From Actinomycetes bacterium (lineage in GTDB: Bacteria > Actinomycetota > Acidimicrobiia > Acidimicrobiales > Palsa-688), in assembly GCA_021798075.1 (NCBI GenBank), contig JAJZYO010000127.1:1-6347 (forward strand): a stretch of DNA of 6,347 nt. The letters run 5' to 3'. The notes beneath the pieces are model-generated. The model saw only the letters and a list, made by a program, of their open reading frames with translations. It did no database searches and was not told where the DNA came from. Made by a program: the position numbers and the translations under genes. Shown one piece after another: positions 1 to 5,509 of the stretch (position 1 is the stretch's first letter; every line of letters begins with the position of its first letter).

Positions 1-288
1 GGAGCAGTCGGTGGCGTCGACCAAGACCAACAACGACAAGTCCACCCAGCAGGCCGAGGCCCAGGTTGCCCAGGCTCGCGCCGCTCTAGTCAGCGCGGAG
101 CAGTCGGTGGCGTCGACCAAGACCAACAACGACAAGTCCACCCAGCAGGCCGAGGCCCAGGTTGCCCAGGCTCGCGCCGCTCTAGTCAGCGCGGAGCAGG
201 CGGTCGCTTCGGCCGAAACCAATAACGAGAAGGGCTTGCAGCAGGCTCAGGCACAATACAACGCCGCCAAACTGGCCGTGTCAGAAGA
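1..288 (+). repeat. 96-bp in-frame tandem repeat in the adaptor coiled coil (2 exact copies plus 1 diverged)
   Basis: Bases 1-96 and 97-192 are identical base for base. Bases 193-288 are a diverged third copy that keeps the opening GGAGCAG, the ACCAA-AACGA core and the CAGCAGGC core. The period is 96 bp, or 32 codons, so every copy stays in frame and each adds one STQQAEAQVAQARAALVSAE-type helical block. The window edge cuts the array, so more copies may lie upstream. Exact identity including third positions points to a recent duplication, or to an array kept uniform by recombination. Confidence 0.97.
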
Positions 289-1174
289 CGTGAACAACCT
301 TAGAAGCGACCAATCCGACGCCGCCGTCACTGGCCTTCACTCGACGTACACGGCCCTCCCAGGTGACGGCAAGGTGGTGCGCCGCGGGCAGCAGCTGTTC
401 GCGATCAGCGGAACGCCGTCCCTTTTGCTGTATGGGGACGTCACCCCGTCGAGGGCGTTCCTGCCTGGGATGACCCCCGGGCCCGACGTGGGGGCCTTGA
501 ACGCCAACCTCGATGCGCTGGGTTACGGAAAGGGCCTGTCGGGCGACCGCTTCACTGCGGGTACGGAAGCCGCCGTCAAGGCCATGCAGCGAGCGCATGG
601 GATGGTCCCGACGGGGCAACTACCGATCGGGACCGTCCTGTTTGAGCCGGGGGCGGTGCGGGTCACCTCGGTGACGCCGAAACTTGGCGGGACCGTGGCT
701 GCTGGCCAGCCCGTGCTCAGCGTGACTTTACTGACCCGGCAAGTGGAAATCGCACTCGATACCTCGCAACAGTCCGAGGTGCAGTTGGGTGACAAGGTGA
801 GCATCGTGTTGCCGGACAACTCGACCACAGGGGGTGTGGTCACTTCCATTGGGTCGTCGGTCACGACCAATTCCAGTGGTTCGACGATCGCCGTGCTGGT
901 AACGCCTACCGATCCTGCGGTTACGGGGGCTCTTGACGCTGCGCCGGTGAACGTCTGGGTCACAACCGCCACGGCCAATAACGCCTACATTGTGCCGGTG
1001 GATGCCCTGCTCGCACTCTCAAGCGGTGGTTATGCGTTGGAGGTGGCTGGCCCAAGGGGTGTACACCAGCTGGAGGCCGTGACGCTTGGTCTTTTCGACG
1101 ACGCCGACGGGCTCGTTCAGGTGAGCGGGCCGGGGGTTCGTACCGGCCAGAAAATCGTGGTGCCCCAGATATGA
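1..1174 (+). CDS. Efflux periplasmic adaptor (HlyD/MacA-like) with peptidoglycan-binding domain, 5'-truncated
   Basis: Membrane-fusion (adaptor) subunit of an ABC efflux complex; it should sit outside the membrane and couple the permease to the envelope. The frame is already open at base 2, inside a repeat, so the true start, the N-terminal membrane anchor and the first lipoyl half are off the window. The GTG at base 11 is only an internal codon. Visible in order: an Ala/Gln-rich alpha-helical coiled-coil region (bases 2 to about 330, built from 32-residue repeats); a half-lipoyl segment (about 353-412, ALPGDGKVVRRGQQLFAISG); a peptidoglycan-binding-type fold (about 461-649, with LNANLDALGYG and AVKAMQRAHG); a second lipoyl-like segment (about 671-727); a beta-barrel part (about 728-985); and a C-terminal membrane-proximal part ending KIVVPQI. 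Family knowledge: this domain order is common in actinobacterial adaptors encoded beside an ABC ATPase and a FtsX-like permease, as here. The stop overlaps the next start (ATGA). Substrate unknown. Confident of family, not of cargo. Confidence 0.93.
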   Translation, partial: EQSVASTKTNNDKSTQQAEAQVAQARAALVSAEQSVASTKTNNDKSTQQAEAQVAQARAALVSAEQAVASAETNNEKGLQQAQAQYNAAKLAVSEDVNNLRSDQSDAAVTGLHSTYTALPGDGKVVRRGQQLFAISGTPSLLLYGDVTPSRAFLPGMTPGPDVGALNANLDALGYGKGLSGDRFTAGTEAAVKAMQRAHGMVPTGQLPIGTVLFEPGAVRVTSVTPKLGGTVAAGQPVLSVTLLTRQVEIALDTSQQSEVQLGDKVSIVLPDNSTTGGVVTSIGSSVTTNSSGSTIAVLVTPTDPAVTGALDAAPVNVWVTTATANNAYIVPVDALLALSSGGYALEVAGPRGVHQLEAVTLGLFDDADGLVQVSGPGVRTGQKIVVPQI

Positions 1175-2334
1175 GCCTAGATAGCGCCGCAAGTCAAGGC
1201 GAGGCGGTCATAGAGCTTGTGGACGTCACGAAGACCTACCCCGTCGAGCCGCCGGTCCTTGCACTTCGGGGCGTGAGCCTGAGGGTCGAGCAGGGAGAGC
1301 TAGTCGGGATCGTCGGGCCGTCGGGCTCGGGCAAGACAACACTTTTGCACCTGATCGGTACTCTGGACCGCCCCACGAGCGGCACCGTCCGCGTTGCGGG
1401 CTACGACGTTGCCAAGCTCTCTGACCGGGAACTGTCTGCGTTGAGGGCGGGGAGGGTTGGCTTCGTGTTCCAGCAGTTTTTCCTGGCCGAACACCAAAGC
1501 GTCCTTGACAACGTGGCTGACGGGCTCCTTTATGCGGGACCCTCCCTGGTGGAGCGTCGCCAGGCCGCCCGAGAAGCCCTTTGCAGGGTTGGCCTTGCCG
1601 ACAAACTGGGCGTCCGGCCGACGCAAATGTCCGGCGGGCAACGCCAGCGGGTTGCCATCGCTCGTGCCCTGGTCGGCAACCCGGCAATCGTGCTCGCCGA
1701 CGAGCCCACGGGCAACCTGGACCAGGCAACTGGCCAATCCATCCTGGACCTTTTCGTTGAGCTCAATGCCGAAGGGACGACGATCCTTCTCATAACCCAC
1801 GACCTCGCGATCGCCTCGCGCATGGCGCGCGTGGTACGAGTGCTCGACGGCCTGGTAATCGACGACACGACGCAACACAGGGGAGCCGGGTTGTTCGGTT
1901 CCACCAGCCAGGTCCGAGGAGGTTCAGTTGCGGGCGGCGGATCCAGCCCGGCGCCGGCGGTGAGCGGCGCGTTCCCGGCGCCGGCGCCGGCGCCGGGAAA
2001 CTCTGCAAGGCTCGGGGACGGTGTTGGGCCGGCGCTGGGCGGTGCTGCGGGGTGCGATGCCGCCGGGGGCGGTGCTGCGTGGGGCGGTGCCGCGGGGGTC
2101 GATGCCGCGGGAGTCGATTCCGCCGGAGGCGGTGCCGCGGGAGGTGGTGGCGCCAGGGGCGGTGCTGCGTTGGAGGGCCCGGCGCAGGGCGGTGCTGAGT
2201 TGGAGGGCCCGGCGGCGGTGCTCGGTCTGCGGGTAGAGGGCTGGCGCCAAATGATGCAGCTTTCCCGTCGGCCGGCTCGAGGCACGACGGGGGGCTTGAG
2301 CAAGGCGGAGCGGAGGTTGAGTCGTGAGCCGTAG
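1171..2334 (+). CDS. ABC transporter ATP-binding protein (MacB/LolD-type) with long Gly/Ala-rich C-terminal tail
   Basis: Cytoplasmic ATPase that would drive the adjacent permease. The nucleotide-binding domain is complete: Walker A GPSGSGKTT (residues 49-57), Q-loop FVFQQ (98-102), signature MSGGQRQR (153-160), Walker B with glutamate IVLADEPTGNLD (173-184), and H-loop ITHD (His210). The NLD after Walker B and the spacing are typical of the LolD/MacB/FtsE-like group. The start ATG overlaps the adaptor stop (ATGA) and has no clear Shine-Dalgarno sequence, suggesting translational coupling. Family members usually end near 220-250 residues. This one continues to 387, with a tail from about residue 235 rich in Gly, Ala and Pro that includes a PAPAPAP stretch, twelve five-residue repeats (290-349), and a more complex basic end (about 350-387, with RRPARG and KAERRLSREP). 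The tail stays in frame to a stop that overlaps the permease start. Its function is unknown; a linker or membrane-tethering role is only inference. Confidence 0.93.
   Translation: MSLDSAASQGEAVIELVDVTKTYPVEPPVLALRGVSLRVEQGELVGIVGPSGSGKTTLLHLIGTLDRPTSGTVRVAGYDVAKLSDRELSALRAGRVGFVFQQFFLAEHQSVLDNVADGLLYAGPSLVERRQAAREALCRVGLADKLGVRPTQMSGGQRQRVAIARALVGNPAIVLADEPTGNLDQATGQSILDLFVELNAEGTTILLITHDLAIASRMARVVRVLDGLVIDDTTQHRGAGLFGSTSQVRGGSVAGGGSSPAPAVSGAFPAPAPAPGNSARLGDGVGPALGGAAGCDAAGGGAAWGGAAGVDAAGVDSAGGGAAGGGGARGGAALEGPAQGGAELEGPAAVLGLRVEGWRQMMQLSRRPARGTTGGLSKAERRLSREP
1972..1999. repeat. Perfect 28-bp palindrome made of GGCGCC units, inside the ATPase tail
   Basis: The run is TTCCCGG, three overlapping CGCCGG steps, then CGCCGGGAA; it equals its own reverse complement across all 28 bases. 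In the ATPase frame it encodes the Phe-Pro-Ala-Pro-Ala-Pro-Ala-Pro-Gly stretch. In mRNA it could fold into a very stable GC stem. A shorter related GGCGCCGG word lies about 25 bases upstream. It may simply be a Pro-Ala codon expansion. Confidence 0.9.
2038..2217 (+). repeat. 15-bp-period array encoding twelve pentapeptides in the ATPase tail
   Basis: The word GGCGGTGC starts at 2038, 2068, 2083, 2128, 2158 and 2188, all separated by multiples of 15 bases. In the ATPase frame this gives twelve consecutive five-residue units (residues 290-349): GGAAG, CDAAG, GGAAW, GGAAG, VDAAG, VDSAG, GGAAG, GGGAR, GGAAL, EGPAQ, GGAEL, EGPAA. The last four form a higher-order 30-bp duplication (2157-2186 and 2187-2216). 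The consensus is x-(G/D)-(A/S/P)-A-x. It resembles classical pentapeptide repeats in period and in the VDAAG/VDSAG units, but lacks the central Leu/Phe that fills the core of that fold. Confidence 0.88.
2312..2316 (+). promoter_or_regulatory. Ribosome binding site (GGAGG) for the permease
   Basis: GGAGG lies 7 bases before the GTG at 2324. A TGA stop in the permease frame at 2318-2320 excludes any start further upstream, so this site fixes the GTG as the start. Confidence 0.75.
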
Positions 2335-3562
2335 TCGGAGCAACGGCAGCAACGGCAGCAGCAACGGGTCGCTCTCGCCGGCACGGGTACGCGCTCGCGA
2401 CGTCGCTCGCTTGGCGAGTATCGGGATCCGCACTCGCAAGCTGCGAGCAGGGCTCTCGGCTCTCGGCATAGCGATTGGCGTTGCCGCGATAGTGGCGGTG
2501 CTCGGGCTGTCAGCTTCGTCTGAAGCGGGGCTCTTGGCGGAGATCAACAAACTCGGTACCAACCTCCTGACCGTGACCAACGGCCAGACTCTCTTCGGCC
2601 AGACCGCGGAGTTGCCAAAAGCGGCCCCGGGCATGATCGGGCGAATAGGGCCTGTTACCAACGTCCAGTACGTCGGCGCCTTGGACAATGACAATGCTTT
2701 CCGGAGCCCTCTCATACCCTCGGTTGACACCAACGCCATATCCGTTGACGCCTCGAGCCTAGAGCTCCCGAGCGCCGTCGGCACCACCGTGGCCCAGGGC
2801 GCCTACCTCAACGCGGCCACGGCCAACGAAGCCGTCGTCGTGCTCGGTGCCGCCGCCGCCCAGCGCCTCGGGATCGACCGCGTCTTCCCGGGTGAGCGGA
2901 TCTGGGTGGGCGACATGTGGTTTTACGTTGCGGGTATCCTCAACCCAGCACTCCTCACGCCTGAGGTCGACTCGTCTGTCTTCATTGGGTTCCCCGCTGC
3001 AGAGAAGTACCTCGGTTTCGATGGGCACCCCTCGGAGATCTACCTACGGACGGTGACTTCCCAGGTCACGGCGGTTGACAACGTTCTTGCCGCTACGGCC
3101 AACCCGGAAAACCCGAGCGAGGTCGACGTGTCGCAGCCGTCCTCGGCCCTCACTGCGGAAGCCGAGGCCAAGGCTGCGCTCAATTCGCTCTTCCTCGGCC
3201 TCGGGGGGGTCTCTCTGCTCGTCGGCGCCGTCGGGGTTGCGAACATCATGGTGATCTCCGTGCTAGAACGCCGCTCTGAGATCGGCCTCCGCCGGGCGCT
3301 TGGTGCGACGAAGGGGCACGTTCGTATGCAGTTCATGGCCGAAGCCGTGTTGCTTTCGCTCCTGGGTGGCGCGATCGGGGTGGTCGCGGGGGCGATAGCG
3401 ACGGCGGTCTACGCGTCCGCAAACGGTGAGTTGGTCGATATCCCGGCGGAGGCCTGGGCAGGGGGTTTCGGGGCTGCGATATTGATCGGCGCGGTGGCGG
3501 GGCTGATGCCGGCACTCCGGGCCGCTCGGATGTCGCCGACTGAGGCCCTGTGGAGCATCTGA
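2324..3562 (+). CDS. MacB/FtsX-type ABC transporter permease
   Basis: Membrane subunit of the ABC efflux complex, 412 residues. Four predicted helices in MacB order: TM1 about 43-64 (after RTRKLRAGLSALGIAIGVAA), then a large extracytoplasmic domain about 65-285, TM2 about 288-313, TM3 about 338-363 and TM4 about 378-400. The segment after TM2, ERRSEIGLRRALGATKGHVRMQF, is the characteristic coupling region of FtsX/MacB permeases, and the ending PALRAARMSPTEALW is the classic C-terminal signature. Start GTG with a good Shine-Dalgarno sequence, overlapping the ATPase stop by 11 bases. This is a split version of MacB, with ATPase and permease on separate chains. The N-terminus carries a low-complexity Ser/Asn/Gly stretch (residues 4-17) before the conserved cytoplasmic segment. 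By family it would move substrate by a mechanotransmission-type mechanism with the adaptor; the substrate cannot be inferred. Confidence 0.95.
   Translation: MSRSRSNGSNGSSNGSLSPARVRARDVARLASIGIRTRKLRAGLSALGIAIGVAAIVAVLGLSASSEAGLLAEINKLGTNLLTVTNGQTLFGQTAELPKAAPGMIGRIGPVTNVQYVGALDNDNAFRSPLIPSVDTNAISVDASSLELPSAVGTTVAQGAYLNAATANEAVVVLGAAAAQRLGIDRVFPGERIWVGDMWFYVAGILNPALLTPEVDSSVFIGFPAAEKYLGFDGHPSEIYLRTVTSQVTAVDNVLAATANPENPSEVDVSQPSSALTAEAEAKAALNSLFLGLGGVSLLVGAVGVANIMVISVLERRSEIGLRRALGATKGHVRMQFMAEAVLLSLLGGAIGVVAGAIATAVYASANGELVDIPAEAWAGGFGAAILIGAVAGLMPALRAARMSPTEALWSI
2339..2368 (+). repeat. 9-bp AGCAACGGC repeat at the permease N-terminus
   Basis: AGCAACGGC occurs at 2339-2347 and 2348-2356; after one extra AGC, AGCAACGGG follows at 2360-2368. 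It encodes SNGSNGSSNG and lies 15 bases after the start codon. It is likely a flexible, non-conserved leader. Confidence 0.85.
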
Positions 3563-3567
3563 GCGCC

Positions 3568-3672
3568 GCACCGCCCAGTCAACGCACCGCCCAGTCAACG
3601 CAGCGCCCAGTCTCCCGCAGCTGCGCCCAGTCTCCCGCAGCTGCGCCCAGTCTCCCACATCGGCGTCCAGTC
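3568..3672. repeat. Intergenic tandem array with CGCCCAGTC core, six copies
   Basis: Two 16-bp units GCACCGCCCAGTCAAC (3568-3583, 3584-3599) are followed by 20-bp units GCGCCCAGTCTCCCGCAGCT (3603-3622 and 3623-3642, identical), then a third decaying copy (3643-3662) and a last partial one. The shared core CGCCCAGTC starts at 3572, 3588, 3604, 3624 and 3644, with CGTCCAGTC at 3664, so spacing is 16, 16, 20, 20, 20. The two junctions of the 20-bp units create the 10-bp palindrome CGCAGCTGCG (3616-3625, 3636-3645). The array occupies most of the 145-base gap (3563-3707) between the permease and the next gene. No gene or convincing terminator is seen in that gap. It could be a minisatellite or an array of protein-binding sites. 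Confidence 0.93.
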
Positions 3673-3707
3673 GAGGCGGCCTGGCACCGCCACGGTCGCC
3701 GTAAGAT

Positions 3708-5459
3708 TTGCGTGTTCGTAAGGTCGTGTCCTGCCTCGTCGAGCCTGAAGCGGCGGCGCGGCTACTGGAACCCCGTCGTGGGCTAGTTCGCGAGGTCGTT
3801 GTTGCCTCGTCCTCCGACCGTGGCGGGCCGATCAGCATGTCGTTTTCGCAGGTCGCTGGCCCATTAGCTTCTTATCACCGCACGGTCGAGTTCGCTCGGC
3901 GTTTCGGACCGGACGGTCTCGTGCCAGTTCGCCAGGAAGTTCACCTGAGGGTCGGGTTGCCTTGGTGGTCCTGGCTCTTCGCTCCTCTCCTTCGTGCGCA
4001 CCTCGGGCGCTTCGCGCCCGGCCGGGCAAAGATGCCGTGGTGGGGCCCGCCGCAGCGACTCGACCGGCGCCCTGCCGTGATGCTCGCCACGCTGGCCGCT
4101 CTCGTCGCTGTGCAGGGATTCGTTGCAGGGATCTTGCCTGCGACGCTCACCTATGCCGCCAGTCAGATGCGTGCTGGAACCTTTGCCCAGGGTGCGGTAT
4201 TCGCCGCGGTAGAGCTTTCTGCGCTACCGGCGTTGGCTGCATTGGTCCTGGCCGATCGCCGCGGAAGACGTTCGGTGCTTCTCTCGGCAACGGGGGCGGC
4301 CGTGGTGATGAGCGAGGTGGGTGCGGTTGTACCGTCGGTGGGCTGGCTCGCCATAACCCAGGTGGCGGCCGGCGCATTGGTCGCGGCAGGTGGTATAGCC
4401 GCCATCGTGTTAGCCGTTGAGGAAGTGCCTGACGGCTGCCGGGCTTGGTCCGTCGGTGTGCTCGGTATGGCCGGAGGGCTGGGCGCCGGGGTGCCGCTCG
4501 CGCTCTTGCCGCTTGTGGACTTAGGCCCGGGAGGCTGGCGTTGGCTGTACGCGTTGAGCGTCTGTTGCCTGCCGGTCGTCATTCGGAGCGCTCGTTGCCT
4601 GCCGGAAGGCCGGCGCTGGTCAGTGGGTCGGGACCTGGAGGCTTTGCTCCTTGCCGGTCATGCGACATCGGACGGAGGATCCCCGCTGGAACCCCGCCGG
4701 GAGGGGCCCGGCTCCAACGTAGCGGCCCGGGAGGGCGTGCGTCTGCCCGACACGTACGCTCTTACAGCCGGTCGAGGGGAGGGCAGGGCCATCGGAGGCG
4801 CGGGCTCGCGTGGCGCACCTGGCGGACACAAGCTTGCGTTGCTCTGTGCCGGCGCCGTCCTGTTCGCAATCTTTGCCGTGCCGGCGGGGCAGTTCCAGAC
4901 CCAGTTCCTTCGTGATTATCGGCACTATTCCGCCCTCTCCATATCGTTGCTCGAACAACTGAGCGGCACGCTAGGAGGTCTCGGGGTGCTTGTGGGCGGG
5001 CGCATGGCGGACACCCGTGGTAGGCGGCCTGTTGGGGTCGCATGCGTCGGGGGCGCGACGCTTTTCACGCTTGCCGCCTACCTAACGCACGGTTGGCTCA
5101 TGTGGGCAAGTGCCACAGCTAGCCAGTTCTTCCTGTACGCCGCGGCTCCCGTGCTCGGTGTGTACGGTGCCGAGCTCTTTACTACGAGGGCCAGGGCTCG
5201 TTCCGCCGGCTTGGTTTCGGCGGCCTCGTCGGTCGGTGCAGTCGCGGGTCTCGTGTCGATGGGCTGGCTGGCGTCCAGGATGGGCAGTTTTGTGCCCGCG
5301 CTCGCGCTTCTCGCTGCCGGCCCGGCCGTCCTTGTAGTACTTCTCCTGCTCGCCTACCCTGAGAGCGCTGGTCGTAGCCTCGATGACCTAAGCACTGACC
5401 TTGCCGACCGAGCCTCGCTCGCAGGCTCAGCCATAGTCGCGGCTGAGAGGCAACACTGA
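3708..5459 (+). CDS. Major facilitator superfamily transporter, sugar-porter-like, with N-terminal extension
   Basis: Proton- or solute-coupled inner-membrane transporter; residue numbers count from TTG 3708. About twelve hydrophobic helices from residue 123 to 550, in two halves joined by a polar loop (about 300-373). Motif A appears in both halves: LADRRGRR (181-188) and GRMADTRGRR (431-440). Other porter signatures are EEVPDGCRAW (238-247), LPEGRRW (298-304, compare PESPRW), GAELFTTRARARSAG (487-501, compare ELFPTxxR) and YPESAGRSLDDL (550-561, compare PETxGRxLEE). About 120 residues precede TM1 and include GPLASYHRTVEF and two Trp-Trp motifs (PWWSWLF, PWWGPP); from memory, a similar extension occurs in uncharacterised actinobacterial members. 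The start is uncertain. A TAA at 3702 blocks anything upstream; candidates are TTG 3708, GTG 3726 and ATG 3837, none with a strong Shine-Dalgarno sequence. I keep the longest because codon use before 3837 looks coding. Substrate unknown. Confidence 0.88.
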   Translation: MRVRKVVSCLVEPEAAARLLEPRRGLVREVVVASSSDRGGPISMSFSQVAGPLASYHRTVEFARRFGPDGLVPVRQEVHLRVGLPWWSWLFAPLLRAHLGRFAPGRAKMPWWGPPQRLDRRPAVMLATLAALVAVQGFVAGILPATLTYAASQMRAGTFAQGAVFAAVELSALPALAALVLADRRGRRSVLLSATGAAVVMSEVGAVVPSVGWLAITQVAAGALVAAGGIAAIVLAVEEVPDGCRAWSVGVLGMAGGLGAGVPLALLPLVDLGPGGWRWLYALSVCCLPVVIRSARCLPEGRRWSVGRDLEALLLAGHATSDGGSPLEPRREGPGSNVAAREGVRLPDTYALTAGRGEGRAIGGAGSRGAPGGHKLALLCAGAVLFAIFAVPAGQFQTQFLRDYRHYSALSISLLEQLSGTLGGLGVLVGGRMADTRGRRPVGVACVGGATLFTLAAYLTHGWLMWASATASQFFLYAAAPVLGVYGAELFTTRARARSAGLVSAASSVGAVAGLVSMGWLASRMGSFVPALALLAAGPAVLVVLLLLAYPESAGRSLDDLSTDLADRASLAGSAIVAAERQH

Positions 5460-5476
5460 TTGTGGTCAGTATTTTT
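5455..5476 (+). terminator. Weak intrinsic-terminator-like hairpin overlapping the transporter stop
   Basis: ACTGA (5455-5459, containing the stop codon) pairs with TCAGT (5466-5470) around a 6-base loop and is followed by ATTTTT. The stem is only 5 bp and not GC-rich, so termination would be inefficient. The run of five T is nevertheless conspicuous in such GC-rich DNA, and its position right at the gene end fits. Confidence 0.35.
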
Positions 5477-5497
5477 CATCGCTGCGGCGCGAGCCTG

Positions 5498-5503
5498 TAT
5501 AAC
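5498..5503 (+). promoter_or_regulatory. Candidate -10 element for leaderless transcription of the hydrolase gene
   Basis: TATAAC matches five of six bases of the TATAAT consensus. Six bases separate it from the A of the ATG at 5510, which is the spacing expected if transcription starts on the start codon itself. No good -35 is visible at 16-18 bases upstream. Leaderless mRNAs are common in actinobacteria, and no Shine-Dalgarno sequence precedes this gene, which supports the reading. Confidence 0.4.
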
Positions 5504-5509
5504 TGGGTG

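Noticed and set aside
11..13. GTG as the start of the adaptor gene
   Set aside because: The frame is open before it and the preceding codons (Glu-Gln-Ser) continue the 32-residue repeat, so the gene is truncated by the window edge.
2038..2217. Classical pentapeptide-repeat (quinolone-protection-like) domain
   Set aside because: The period is right, but the central Leu/Phe that defines the fold is absent in the units, so only the repeat itself is reported.
1530..2787. Long open frames on the minus strand opposite the ATPase tail and the permease start
   Set aside because: They lie opposite genes with clear family motifs, their translations are Pro/Ala/Ser/Arg-rich without recognisable domains, and long antisense frames are expected in GC-rich repeated DNA.
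3568..3672. CRISPR array
   Set aside because: The conserved core is only about 9 bp, the intervening segments are 7-11 bp and are themselves repeated, and no cas gene is present. It is a plain tandem repeat.
3675..3691. GGCGG/CCGCC hairpin as a terminator for the efflux operon
   Set aside because: The stem is 5 bp with a 7-base loop and there is no T run after it. Such short GC stems occur by chance in this composition.
3550..3786. Small plus-strand open frame of 78 codons spanning the intergenic array
   Set aside because: It begins inside the permease end, crosses repeats whose 16- and 20-bp periods are not multiples of three, and has no recognisable ribosome binding site or domain.
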